Origin: Dehalococcoides mccartyi
GTDB lineage: Bacteria; Chloroflexota; Dehalococcoidia; GIF9; DYGU01
Assembly: GCA_020724525.1 (NCBI GenBank)
Contig: DYGU01000007.1
Coordinates: 1-64,000, forward strand
Length of the DNA stretch: 64,000 nucleotides
Direction: 5' to 3'
The notes under the pieces are model-generated. The model saw only the letters and a program-made list of their open reading frames with translations, did no database searches and was not told the DNA's origin. Positions 54,709 through 63,790 of the stretch are shown here, piece after piece. Position numbers and translations under genes: made by a program. Numbering within the stretch: position 1 is the stretch's first letter; every line of letters starts with the position of its first letter.

Positions 54709-54775
54709 TGCTATTTGCTACCTTTAACAGGCTTGATTTTCGCTACATAAGCCAGGTTGTATGGGAAAGTAATCG
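54709..54775. repeat. 67-bp integrase-leader repeat, copy B
   Basis: TGCTATTTGCTACCTTTAAC to GTATGGGAAAGTAATCG. Matches copy A with about six differences and one gap. The 170 bases between this copy and the khpA stop show no gene. Confidence 0.7.
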
Positions 54776-54942
54776 TTATTCTCCCCACCATTCCCCTGCT
54801 GATTTTTATATTCGCTCTCATTCGTGTCTTCAATATACCCAGCTCCTGGAGATTACACAATCCGCTCCATTGTTTAATACCCAAGGCATTCTGGGGGCTT
54901 CGCCTCTTACGTAATCGCTTTGTGGATTGATAAGGAGATACC

Positions 54943-54965
54943 CCTTACATTATTTCCAGTCTGAC
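54943..54965. repeat. Right copy of the 23-bp direct repeat (khpA 3' end)
   Basis: CCTTACATTATTTCCAGTCTGAC, identical to 49149-49171. Here it includes the stop and last six codons of khpA, leaving the gene intact, as an element that integrates at a gene's 3' end would. Confidence 0.75.
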
Positions 54966-55175
54966 CCGAGTACCCTCTTTGGTTGCCGCGACACGCAAGA
55001 GAGTACGCATCGCCTCGGCTACCCGTCCTTGCCTGCCGATAACTCTCCCTTTGTCCTCGGGGGCAACCTCCAACCTCAGCACTACTAAACCCCTCTCACC
55101 CGCCTCCTCAGTAACTTTTACACCTTCAGGTGTGGTAACAATAGATTTGGCAATATACTCTATTAACTCCTTCAT
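54945..55175 (-). CDS. khpA: KH-domain RNA-binding protein KhpA
   Basis: Small RNA-binding protein that partners KhpB/Jag in RNA regulation. [21 protein letters not shown] is followed by [22 protein letters not shown], in which the GxxG loop is GRQG. At 76 residues it is the standard length. The start overlaps the rpsP stop (ATGA), the common rpsP-khpA arrangement. The usual rimM and trmD do not follow. Instead the 3' end carries the 23-bp repeat and the integron-like region begins, so the operon was probably interrupted here. Confidence 0.94.
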   Translation of the reverse strand: MKELIEYIAKSIVTTPEGVKVTEEAGERGLVVLRLEVAPEDKGRVIGRQGRVAEAMRTLLRVAATKEGTRVRLEIM

Positions 55176-55474
55176 TTTGCCCCCCTGGTAGTTGATTTGG
55201 TTCTCGACTTCTTTACTGTACCTGGTTTGAGTTTCTCCATAATACCCAATTTTGTGAGTAAGGTTAACACTGTATCAGATGGCTGGGCTCCATATTTTAG
55301 CCACTTTATTGCCTTTTCTTCATCAATAGAAATAGTTCCCGGATTGGTTAAAGGATTGTAATGCCCAATAACTTCAATAAAAGCTCCATCCCGAGGGGCT
55401 TGAGCCTCAGCTATTACCACCCGATAAATCGGCTTATTTTTGGCTCCAACTCTCCTTAACCTTATCCTGACCAT
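55172..55474 (-). CDS. rpsP: Small ribosomal subunit protein bS16
   Basis: Ribosomal protein of the 30S body. [46 protein letters not shown] is the S16 signature, and [26 protein letters not shown] the second block. At 100 residues with a basic tail. First gene of rpsP-khpA, with a consensus promoter upstream. In many bacteria trmD and rplS complete this operon. Here they are at 4.8-5.9 kb. Confidence 0.96.
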   Translation of the reverse strand: MVRIRLRRVGAKNKPIYRVVIAEAQAPRDGAFIEVIGHYNPLTNPGTISIDEEKAIKWLKYGAQPSDTVLTLLTKLGIMEKLKPGTVKKSRTKSTTRGAK

Positions 55475-55511
55475 GTTCTTCGACTTAAATACCCCTTTGT
55501 TTTTCTCGGTT

Positions 55512-55540
55512 ATTATCCTTTAACCCATCATACCTGTCAA
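55512..55540 (-). promoter_or_regulatory. Promoter for rpsP-khpA
   Basis: On the minus strand TTGACA (55535-55540), a 17-base spacer and GATAAT (55512-55517). Strong sigma-70 match, leader of about 35 bases. The IS110 remnant lies just beyond. Confidence 0.75.
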
Positions 55541-55682
55541 TAGCTCATCACAAGAGTGATGCAATGAAAAGGCTGCGTCCCTCATCCCAGTAAAGAGGCT
55601 CAAAAGCCGATGGCTAATTGCCTAAAATAATATATAAAGGGGCTCAAAGGCCCAAAACTGGTTAAAAAGGAGGAGCACAGCC

Positions 55683-56546
55683 ATGAAATATTATGGCATA
55701 GACATCCACAAAAAGTATAGTGTTTACACGCTTATCAATGAGGAAGGTGTGGTTCTGGAAAGAGGAAAGATAGCTAATGAACCAGAGGCTTTTGCCAGAG
55801 TGATGAACCACTCAACCGAAAAGGCTAAAGCAGTTATTGAAGCTATCGGTAACTGGTATTACATCCATGACCTTTTAGAAGAACTGATAGAAGAAGTGTA
55901 TGTAGCTCATCCCCAGCGTACTAAAGATATTGCCTCAGCCAGGGTGAAAACAGACAAAGTCGATGCTACTACTTTAGCCCAACTACTACGAACCGACTTT
56001 ATCCCCAAATCCTTTGTCCCTTCCCGTGAAGTCAGGGAACTAAGGGAACTTTTGAGATATCGAGCTTCATTAGTGAGGATGAGGACAAGGATAAAGAACA
56101 AAATTCATGCTCTACTTACTAAAAATGGGCTTAAGCATCCATTTAGTGACCTATTCGGCAAAGCTGGCAGGAAGTGGCTTACCAATCTGGAGTTAAGACC
56201 GGTATATCGTAATGCTCTTGAGGGATATTTACGCATCCTTGATGTATTAGATAGAGAAATCCTTCCAGTAACCCGGGAGATAAATGCCAGAGCCCCGGCT
56301 AATCCTGGAGCCAGGCTTTTAGTCTCAATTCCAGGAATTGGGCATTGTACAGCGCTACTTATCCTCCTGGTTAAGGTGGATATTGACTGAGTCGGCTTCT
56401 ATTGCAGCCCGCTATCCAGGAAAGTTACAGAGGTTCCGTCAGAAGGTATCAAGAAGGCATGGAGCTAAGACGGCAAACATTGCTCTGGCAGAGAGAGATA
56501 TTAAGGATAGGTTATTACCTACTAAAGAAAGGAGAGAGGTACCATG
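55683..56546 (+). mobile_element. IS110-family transposase with internal deletion
   Basis: DEDD transposase. KYYGIDIHKKYSVYTL (first Asp), VIEAIGNWYYIHDLLEE (Glu) and TDKVDATTLAQLL (Asp pair) give the RuvC-like domain. LLVSIPGIGHCTALLIL begins the transposase_20 domain, but the frame stops at 56390. From about 56370 another frame gives SWLRWILTESASIAARY..RRHGAKTANIALAERDI, the true C-terminus. The intervening segment, which holds the catalytic serine, is missing, and the joint is out of frame. So this is a dead deletion derivative. GGAGGAGC precedes ATG. The upstream 140 bases may include the family's structured left end. Confidence 0.88.
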
Positions 56547-56802
56547 AGTGAGCCGGGCAGCCCCTCTTGCTAAACTGACCCCGTAGGAGGGTCCTGAGGG
56601 TGATTGGGCGCCCGATCCTGTCAACACTGTGTGCCATAAGAGCACGGATAGATGTTTGCCCAATGGTCAATAGAGACCCATAAGGATTCGGGCAAAGGAG
56701 CTTGACAAAGGCAGCCTTTTCATAGATGTTGAGCAATTATTGCCCGTCATCAAAGTTTTTTGGGCAACTTTTGCTTTGAGCTTGTGCTATAATTCCCAAA
56801 GT
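56547..56802 (+). other. IS110 right flank and endonuclease V promoter region
   Basis: No gene. GTAGGAGGGTCC..and GGGCGCCCGATCC form short hairpins typical of the non-coding end of IS110 elements. TATAAT at 56788-56793 is a -10 box for nfi. The -35 is weak. The start codon at 56803 lies only 10 bases later, so the message is nearly leaderless. Confidence 0.4.
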
Positions 56803-57513
56803 ATGAAGGTATATCATCTCCACAGTTGGCAAGTAACTATCAAACAAGCTGAAGAAATCCAGAAAAGCTTGGCAACAAAGTTATCCCTGAAAAATGAGAT
56901 GGTTAACCCCCGTCTTATTGCTGGTGTTGACATTTCTCACCCGGATTCCAGAGGAATTGCCTCAAGTGCTATAGTCGTCCTCAGTTATCCTGATTTCACC
57001 CCCATTGAAACTCAAACCGCCGAAGGTAAACTGACTTTCCCTTATATACCCGGCTTGCTTTCTTTCCGCGAATCACCGTTAATCTTGGCTGCCTGCGAAA
57101 AGCTGTCAATTACCCCAGACCTTATCCTGGTAGACGGTCAGGGGATTTGTCATCCACGAGGTTTCGGACTGGCTTCCCATCTAGGTCTTCTCCTTAATAC
57201 TCCGACCATAGGCTGCGCCAAATCCCTCCTCTATGGCAAGCACGAGCCGGTAGACACCAAAGCCGGTTCCTGTAAAGAGATTACCGACCAAAGAGCGGTT
57301 ATTGGAGCTGTCCTGAGAACCAAAACTGGAATAAGCCCCATTTATGTCTCAATCGGTCACAAAGTTGACCTGCCCACTGCTCTCTACTGGGTAATGGCAT
57401 GCTGCCGTGATTACCGAATCCCGGAGCCAACACGCTTAGCTCATAGAGCAGCCAGTAATAAGGCATTATCAATCCCACTACCAACTGGGCAACAACCAGA
57501 ACTTTTCAATTAA
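56803..57513 (+). CDS. nfi: Endonuclease V
   Basis: Cleaves one base 3' of deoxyinosine in DNA, or inosine in RNA. RLIAGVDISHPDS has the catalytic Asp, FPYIPGLLSFRESP is the minor-groove wedge motif (PYxPGxLxFRE), LILVDGQGICHPRGFGLASHLG has the second Asp and the H-PR-GLASHLG motif, and GCAKSLLYG follows. About 236 residues from ATG 56803. The track start 21 codons earlier covers the promoter and IS end. It is upstream of prfB on the same strand. Confidence 0.95.
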   Translation: MKVYHLHSWQVTIKQAEEIQKSLATKLSLKNEMVNPRLIAGVDISHPDSRGIASSAIVVLSYPDFTPIETQTAEGKLTFPYIPGLLSFRESPLILAACEKLSITPDLILVDGQGICHPRGFGLASHLGLLLNTPTIGCAKSLLYGKHEPVDTKAGSCKEITDQRAVIGAVLRTKTGISPIYVSIGHKVDLPTALYWVMACCRDYRIPEPTRLAHRAASNKALSIPLPTGQQPELFN

Positions 57514-57526
57514 AGGAAGGTGCAAT

Positions 57527-58631
57527 ATGCAAGAGGAAAAAGAAAAGCTGGAAGTCTTATACCGCCGAATTTCAGATATAATGGTGCATCTTTGACATCC
57601 CGGGTAAAGAAGCAGAAATTGCCAGGCTGGAAGCAGAAACAATCAGTCCCGATTTCTGGCTTGACCCTCAAAGAGCCAAAACAATCATGAAGAAGTTAGA
57701 ATCCCAGAGGGAATCCGTCTTTACCTGGCGCTCCCTGGAGGGAAAAGCCAGGGAACTTTCCCTTCTCTTAGACTTAGCTATCGAGAGTAAGGACCACAGC
57801 CTTAAGGCAGAAATTGAGTCCGAAATTCACAAGTTAACGACACAACTTGAGGAGCTGGAAACTCGCTTGATGCTTAGCGGTGAATATGATGCCCGCAGTA
57901 CTCTTCTTGCCATTCACGCCGGCGCCGGAGGCACCGAATCGCAGGATTGGGCAGAGATGCTTCTGAGGATGTACCTGCGCTGGGCAGAACAACACGGCTA
58001 CCAAACCCAAATTCTCGACCTGTCTCCGGGCGAGGAAGCCGGTATCAAAAGTGCTACCATAGAGGTAATAGGTGATTATACTTATGGCTACCTCAAATCA
58101 GAATATGGTGTCCACCGTCTGGTTCGTCTTTCCCCCTTTGATGCCGACCGAGCCCGGCATACTTCTTTTGTTCTGGTTGAAGTTTTGCCCGAAGCCGAAA
58201 AGGATATAGATGTTAAGATAAATCCAGAAGACTTAAAAATTGAGACCTTCAGGTCGAGTGGTCCCGGCGGGCAACATATGCAAAAAACAAGCACTGCGGT
58301 TAGAATAACCCATATTCCGACGGGAATAGTTGCTACCTGTCAGAGCCAGCGCTCTCAATATCAAAATAAAGAAAGTGCCCTCAAAGTGCTTTACGCCCGC
58401 TTGCTCCAGCAGGAACAAGCTGAAAGGGAAGAGGAAATAGCCCGGCTTAAAGGAAAACGTATCGAAGCTGGCTGGGGTAACCAGATTAGAAGCTATGTTT
58501 TGCATCCCTACAAAATGGTAAAAGACCACCGCACTGGATATGAAACCAGTAACGCTACCAGCGTCCTTGATGGAGAACTGGATCAGTTCATCAAAGCTTT
58601 TCTCCGCTCTGAAATAGGGGAAGAAAAATGA
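57527..58631 (+). CDS. prfB: Peptide chain release factor 2, with programmed +1 frameshift
   Basis: Recognises UAA and UGA and releases the peptide. The track shows only the part from 57687. The gene starts at ATG 57527 (AAGGAAGG upstream): 22 codons lead to CTT TGA C (57590-57596), the classic prfB shift site, and the +1 frame continues DIPGKEAEIARLEAE..FW.DP. SPFDADRARHTSF includes the SPF anticodon mimic, and GPGGQHMQKT the GGQ catalytic loop. The internal Shine-Dalgarno-like stimulator seen in E. coli (AGGGGG) is weak here (ATGGTG). About 367 residues in all. Confidence 0.95.
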
Positions 58632-59896
58632 TTAGGCGTATCTTACTGTTAGCTGCTCTGCTGCTTCTCTTGATTCTTCCAGCTATCCCGGCTTCCGTTA
58701 TCGCACAGGAAAAGATTTCTCTTCTTGACAGCACCGTTGATATTTATTTCCCCCAGGCTCTCATCTTCAATATTAAGGTGGAAAGTTCCACTGATATTAC
58801 CAAGCTTCGGCTCCATTATGAGGTAGACAGGATGAACTATGCCCAGGTCGTCAGCGAAGCCTGGCCTAAATTCACCCCGGCACCTAAAGTAGCTACAAAA
58901 TGGGTCTGGGACATGAGAAAAGCCACCTTGCCTCCCGGAGCCACCATAAAATACTGGTGGACTGTTGAAGATGCTGCTGGAAAAAAACTCAAAACACCAG
59001 CGAAGACACTCCAGTTTAATGACTTGCGTTATAAATGGCAGAGCTTAAATACTCCCCAGCTAAGTCTTTTCTGGTATGAAGGTAGCCGCGTCTTTGCTGA
59101 AGATTTGCTCACTATCTCCCAACAAGCCCTGAACCGATTGGCTACAGACACTGGCATCCGCCCTGAAAGACATATCAATATATATATCTACGCCAGCACC
59201 CAGGACCTTCAAGGAGCTATGATTTTCCCCAGGGAATGGACCGGGGGGGCTGCTTATCCCGAGTACGGCATCATTGTCCTCGGGATTTCTCAGAGGCAAC
59301 TGGACTGGGGCAAAAGAGCTTTAGCCCATGAACTGGCTCATCTGATAGTCCACCAAGCCACCTTCAGCCCCTATGGTGATGTTCTGCCCACCTGGCTTGA
59401 TGAAGGCTTAGCTATGTATGCTGAAGGCGACCCAGACCCAGACCTCCAGTTCTGGCTAAAGAAAGCTATTAAGGAGCAAAAGCTTATTTCCGTTCGCAGT
59501 CTGTTCAGCCCCTTTTCGGCTAAAGCCGGGATAGCCTATGTTTCCTACGCCCAAAGTGATAGTATCATCCGCTTCCTTATCCAGAATTACGGCAAAGATA
59601 AAATGTTTCAGCTCTTGCATTTTCTCAAGGAAGGCAATACTTATGATGAAGCTTTGACTAAAGCCTACGGTTTTGACACTGAAGGACTGGATGCTCGGTG
59701 GGGGAGCACATTTGTAGTCAAGGTAGCGCCACTACTTATAGAAAAAAAGCCACTTCATCCTGCTCTGATTGCCTTATTATCAGCCTTGGCTACTTTCGTC
59801 GCAGTAGTAATTGCTTTTGCCATAGAAGAGTGGAGTTGGCAGCGCACATCATGGAGATGGTCCTTCCTCTGGGAAAACCAACTAACAAAAGGATAA
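58628..59896 (+). CDS. Secreted/membrane gluzincin peptidase (peptidase MA-like)
   Basis: Predicted zinc peptidase facing outside. Signal peptide or anchor MIRRILLLAALLLLLILPAIPASVIA, then a beta domain (about residues 30-130). RALAHELAHLIVHQ is the HExxH zinc motif (about residue 235), and PTWLDEGLAMYAEG carries the downstream zinc-binding Glu. One C-terminal helix (ALIALLSALATFVAVVIAFAI) anchors it. At 422 residues. The ATG overlaps the prfB stop. Substrate unknown. Confidence 0.82.
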   Translation: MIRRILLLAALLLLLILPAIPASVIAQEKISLLDSTVDIYFPQALIFNIKVESSTDITKLRLHYEVDRMNYAQVVSEAWPKFTPAPKVATKWVWDMRKATLPPGATIKYWWTVEDAAGKKLKTPAKTLQFNDLRYKWQSLNTPQLSLFWYEGSRVFAEDLLTISQQALNRLATDTGIRPERHINIYIYASTQDLQGAMIFPREWTGGAAYPEYGIIVLGISQRQLDWGKRALAHELAHLIVHQATFSPYGDVLPTWLDEGLAMYAEGDPDPDLQFWLKKAIKEQKLISVRSLFSPFSAKAGIAYVSYAQSDSIIRFLIQNYGKDKMFQLLHFLKEGNTYDEALTKAYGFDTEGLDARWGSTFVVKVAPLLIEKKPLHPALIALLSALATFVAVVIAFAIEEWSWQRTSWRWSFLWENQLTKG

Positions 59897-59899
59897 CCA

Positions 59900-60589
59900 T
59901 TGAAAAAGTCTTTTACTGTTCATGACCTACCATTGTCGGAGCGACCCCGGGAAAGACTCTTGAAACTGGGCGCTGAAGCCCTTTCTGCCCAGGAAGTCCT
60001 GGCTTTAATCCTGGGGCGTGGGACTAAAGGCGAGTCAGTTATGATTACAGCTCAAAATCTCCTTAAAGAATTCGGTAACCTTAAGGGGATTGCCAATGCT
60101 TCTATAGAGGAATTAACCAGAATAAAAGGCATCGGTCAGGCTAAAGCTGCCCAGCTTAAAGCTGCCTTCGAACTCACTAAACGCCTCGAAAATCCTCTCG
60201 ACGAAACTCTGAGACCAGCCATTAAGTCCCCGGAAGATGCGGTTAAGGTAGTGAAAGGGAAACTTAAGGATAAGAAAAAGGAACATTTCTGGATACTTTC
60301 CTTGGATACCCGGAATCATTTAATAAATGGCAAAGAAGTCTCTGTAGGCAGCCTTGATACCAGTATTGTCCATCCCCGAGAAGTTTTCAAGGAAGCTATC
60401 TCTGCCAGCGCCGCTTCTGTTATTTTCATCCATAATCACCCCTCCGGCGATCCAGAGCCTTCTGAAGAAGACATTAAATTGACCAAGCGGCTGACTCAAG
60501 CTGGCGAAATTATCGGCATTGATATCCTTGACCATATCATTGTTGGCAACAAAAAATACCTGAGCCTGAAAGCCAGAAACCTTTTCTGA
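59900..60589 (+). CDS. radC: RadC-family JAB-domain protein
   Basis: The N-terminal helix-hairpin-helix region LTRIKGIGQAKAAQLKAAFEL is followed by a JAMM metal domain with VIFIHNHPSGDPEPSEEDIKLTKRL (HxH...SxxD). GSLDTSIVHPREVFKEAI is the family signature. At 229 residues it is full length. The start is TTG 59900. The name RadC is historical. A proven role in repair is lacking, and the domain often travels with mobile or defence genes, which begin right after it here. Confidence 0.93.
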   Translation: MKKSFTVHDLPLSERPRERLLKLGAEALSAQEVLALILGRGTKGESVMITAQNLLKEFGNLKGIANASIEELTRIKGIGQAKAAQLKAAFELTKRLENPLDETLRPAIKSPEDAVKVVKGKLKDKKKEHFWILSLDTRNHLINGKEVSVGSLDTSIVHPREVFKEAISASAASVIFIHNHPSGDPEPSEEDIKLTKRLTQAGEIIGIDILDHIIVGNKKYLSLKARNLF

Positions 60590-60595
60590 AAGCCG

Positions 60596-61438
60596 ATGGT
60601 TGCTGAGACACAGCAACAATATAGACCAGAAGCTCAGAAGGTAGCCAAACTCGAAGAAGACCTTTTGGTTATGGGTCAGTCAAAGGGCTACATAAGCATT
60701 AGTCACGACCGAGGACGAGTCACCTATGCTGCCACAGGTAAAAGCTACAACTTTAAGGACCCTGAAGAAATGATAAGAGCTCAGGTATATGTAGAGCTAA
60801 TAGAAAAATATAAGTATCCCCCAGACAGGATTGATACTGAAATCCAGCCACCCCGTCGTGAGCCTAAACTTCCTGCCGACATAGTAGTTTACGAAAAGAT
60901 GTGGAATAAATGCTATATATGCGTGGAAGTAAAGGATAAGGAGACCGATAAAGACATCGAGGTAGCTAAGAGAGAAGGTTTGGGCAATGCCACCCTGCTT
61001 GATGCCCAATACCTTTTGCTTGCCTGTGGTTCCGAAAGGCTTGCCTACGATGTTTATAAAAAACCTCCCTTGGAGGAATTAGAAAAATATCGGATAGCTG
61101 ATATCCCTATTGCCTATGGCAAAGAGCCAGAGTTCAAATATAAAAAAGGGCGACCCTCAATGGGATTTAAGAAAGGTTTCCTTTAATGAGCTTGAGCAAG
61201 AGTTTCAGCTTTGCCACGACCGAATTTGGGAAGGTGGCAAGAGAGACCCAGCCATTGCCTTTGACGAAATGAGCAAATTGGTGTTCACCAAAATCTATGA
61301 CGAGAGGTTTACTAAAAATGGTGAATATTACCGCTTCCAGATTGGTCTCAGGAAGAGCAAAGGGACGTTGCCCGCAGAATTAAGGAAATTTACGCCGAAG
61401 TGCAAGAGAAGGAGACTGAAGTATTTTTGTGATCTATA
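60596..61438 (+). pseudogene. Type I restriction-modification N-terminal remnant, frameshifted and truncated
   Basis: Frame 1 (60596-61186) reads EEMIRAQVYVELIEKYKYPPDRIDTEIQPPRREPKLPADIVVYEKMWNKCYICVEVKD, the HsdR_N-like PD-(D/E)XK domain (D..., EVK). A slip near the AAAAAAGGG run at about 61145 moves to the frame of the 61110 ORF: VSFNELEQEFQLCHDRIWEGGKRDPAIAFDEMSKLVFTKIYDERF, the start of an N6-methylase subunit. A second slip near 61350 gives QEEQRDVARRIKEIYAEVQEKETEVFL, stop. The catalytic methylase domain (NPPF) is absent, deleted before hsdS. Non-functional as it stands. Confidence 0.75.
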
Positions 61439-62833
61439 AAGAGCAACTGGAAAGGCGGCTTGACCCATATTATTACCAACCCAAGTTCATAAGTACGATA
61501 AATGGACTCCATAGAATTCATTATCCTCTACAACAACTGGGCAGCCTAATTTCTACAGTCGTTAATAGTGTAGATATTCGTAAGTACACCCAACATGGGG
61601 TTCCTTATATCCGAGTAGGATATGGTCGGGATGAGGGGGTAGATCTAACCAATGTCAAATATGTTAAAGCTTCGGGTAAACTACAAGTGAAAGGCTCGAT
61701 AAAAAGCGGGGATGTCCTCATTACTCATAAATGAACTTACGGGATTGCAGTACTTTGTAACACAAGAAATAGAGCATTGCTTAATAAGTTCAGAAATTAT
61801 AAGAATTCAGCATCTCAATGAAATCAACCCTACTTTCCTAGTCTCCATCCTCAACTCCAAAGCTGCTCAATCACAAATCCAACGAAGTACTAAAGGGGCA
61901 ATTATAGGGCACATTGATCAAGAATCACTCAAATCCATCAAAGCCCCCCTTCCCCCTCGTGAAATCCAAGATAAGATTGCTAACATTATGGATAAAGCCT
62001 ACAAACAACGAAGGGAGAAACTGGCTAAAGCCAATGAACTTCTTGATTCCATCGAAACTTATTTTCTTGAACAGCTCAACATTCAACTGCCAGCAGTGAA
62101 GGAAAGACGAAGTTTCGCGGTTAGACTTGAGCACCTAAGGGAAAGGCGCTTTGACCCTTTTTATCATCGCCAAGTCTATGACAGCTTAGCCACGAGCTTA
62201 GAAAAGAACAGCTATCCTATTTATTACCTGGGAAACCTAACAAAGCTTATTGCCAGTGGGCAGAGACCGAAAGGTGGTGTCCGGCGCATTGAAAGTGGGA
62301 TACCAAGTTTGGGAGGTGAGCGTATAAATAGTAATGGTGGCTTTAATTTTACTAAGATCAAATATGTTCTGCGAGACTTCTTTGATAGATTAGAAAATGT
62401 CCACGTGAAGCCGGGTGACATTTTGATGGTTAAAGATGGTGCTACTACCGGGAAAGTTGCTATAGTGCCCAAAGGTTTTCCTTACAAGCAATCTTGTATT
62501 AATGAGCATGTATTTCGCATTGTTCCAGAAGATAAGGTTGACCCGTATTACTTGTTTGCCTTTTTGTATTCAAGCCTGGGGCAAAAGCAAATCCAAAGAC
62601 TAATTAGTGGAGCCGCTCAGAAAGGAATTACCCGTCAAGCAGTCAGCCAGATTAAGATTCCCGTACCTCCACTAAAAATCCAAACCCAAATTGCTCAAGA
62701 AGTAAAACGCCGCCGAAAGCAAGCCGAAACTCTCCGCTCTCAAGCTGAAAGAGTCCTCAGGGAGGCGAAAGAGAAGATAGATAGCATGATTTTAGGAGGT
62801 TCGGATGAAACCGAGTGGTCTAGACGTGCTTGA
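61429..62833 (+). pseudogene. hsdS: Type I restriction specificity subunit HsdS, interrupted
   Basis: DNA-recognition subunit with two target-recognition domains. TRD1 begins YKEQLERRLDPYYYQPKF..GVPYIRVGYGRDEGVDL and reaches SGDVLITHK, where TGA replaces the usual Gly codon of (K)GTYG. The frame continues TYGIAVL and then a slip joins the ORF from 61712: VTQEIEHCLISSEIIRI..ILNSKAAQSQIQRSTKGAIIGHI. TRD2 is complete (RRFDPFYHRQVYDSL..GDILMVKDGATTGKVAIV..IPVPPLKIQTQIAQEV). Both coiled-coil spacers are visible. With no methylase left, it is probably relict. Confidence 0.85.
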
Positions 62834-62867
62834 GGTTATAGGGTAATTATGCTACGCTTGAGGCAAC

Positions 62868-63461
62868 ATGCCGTTCAAAGTCTATATAAGCCATAGTGTC
62901 TCTCCTTAGGAGTTAGCAGCCGTTTATTCTCTGGCAGAACAAGCTTCCCGGTTGGAAATGGAAGCTTTCATCCCAGACCGACTCTGGTATCCTGATCAGC
63001 CTCTGCCAGTAAGAATATTTCCACGCCTGAAAAAAGCCGAAACCATAGTAGTATTCGCCACTTCATTAGGTTCACACATAGATTGGGTAAATCGAGAATT
63101 GACTGAAGGAGGGCTAGACAAGCAAAGTCTTGCTGTCGTTGACCACGGGATTCCTGTCTCGGCTTTTCCAGAAGAAAGGTTAGTATACATAGACCGTGGG
63201 AACATCACTGCTACAGCGTCGGAAGTCGCTAGCAAACTTGCTGACCTTAAATTAGAAAAAGAGCGTAGGGAGGCCTTGGGCTGGCTAGCATTGGGGGGAA
63301 TAGTATTCTTCTTGTTTTTAGCATCACAAAAAATAGAGGAAAAATGCTGCACCTTATTTCTGTACCTCAATTACTGGAGGACACAAAGGCTCAGAAGGAG
63401 TTTGAAAAGGCCTATCAAGATTTTAGGGAGGATTTTTGGTTACCTTTCAGTACTGATATAA
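62868..63461 (+). pseudogene. TIR-like domain protein with an in-frame stop
   Basis: From ATG 62868 the frame reads MPFKVYISHSVSP, TAG (62907-62909), then ELAAVYSLAEQASRLEMEAFIPDRLWYPDQPLP..RLKKAETIVVFATSLGSHIDWVNRELTE, a flavodoxin-like TIR/SLOG-type nucleotide-binding pattern. A hydrophobic helix (LGWLALGGIVFFLFLAS) ends the recognisable part. After it the frame overlaps the next gene by 118 bases and is not convincing. The track ORF (62952) starts after the stop. A nonsense mutation, or use of the later start, are the options. The TIR identity is moderately sure. Confidence 0.55.
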
Positions 63462-63790
63462 ACGAAATCTTTACTACTTACTCAGTGCCGCAAGATGATT
63501 TTCTACCGGTGTTCTCATTTTTATACCATCATAAATTCCTAATCCCCATCTTGCTGGAAGCGCCAAAGCCTATTAAGGACATCTTCAGTGAGGTAGCGCT
63601 TTCTCTAACTTTGGACCATGACCCTGAGGGTAAGTTTGAGGAGTTGTGCATAGTCATAAGAATTAGGGGGGAAGCTGAGGAAGTGGTTGACCTTTTAAGT
63701 AAATTAGATAAGGCGTGGTTTCTAAAGACCTTGCCAAAGACACGAAACCAGCTTAATGTAACTATTGAAGTTCAAGAGGAACAACATTAA
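63344..63790 (+). CDS. Hypothetical protein paired with a HEPN-domain protein
   Basis: 148 residues, no membrane helix. LLEDTKAQKEFEKAYQDFREDFWLPF is a helical N-terminus. VALSLTLDHDPEGKFEELCIVIRIRGEAEEVVDLLSKLDKAWFLK is a beta-alpha block with an acidic DPEGKFEEL motif. I do not recognise a named family. It overlaps the following HEPN gene by 26 bases, which is typical of two-gene toxin-antitoxin or defence modules, and lies after the TIR-like gene. Confidence 0.65.
   Translation: MLHLISVPQLLEDTKAQKEFEKAYQDFREDFWLPFSTDINEIFTTYSVPQDDFLPVFSFLYHHKFLIPILLEAPKPIKDIFSEVALSLTLDHDPEGKFEELCIVIRIRGEAEEVVDLLSKLDKAWFLKTLPKTRNQLNVTIEVQEEQH

Noticed and set aside
54663-54914. 83-codon plus-strand ORF between the recombinase tail and khpA
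   Set aside because: It runs antisense through the recombinase fragment and the 67-bp repeat, with no recognisable domain. Treated as chance.
61720-61740. In-frame TGA at a conserved Gly of HsdS hinting at TGA recoding
   Set aside because: TGA serves as a normal stop in many intact genes of the window (secD, atpI, atpD), and a frameshift follows a few codons later, so simple decay is the better reading.
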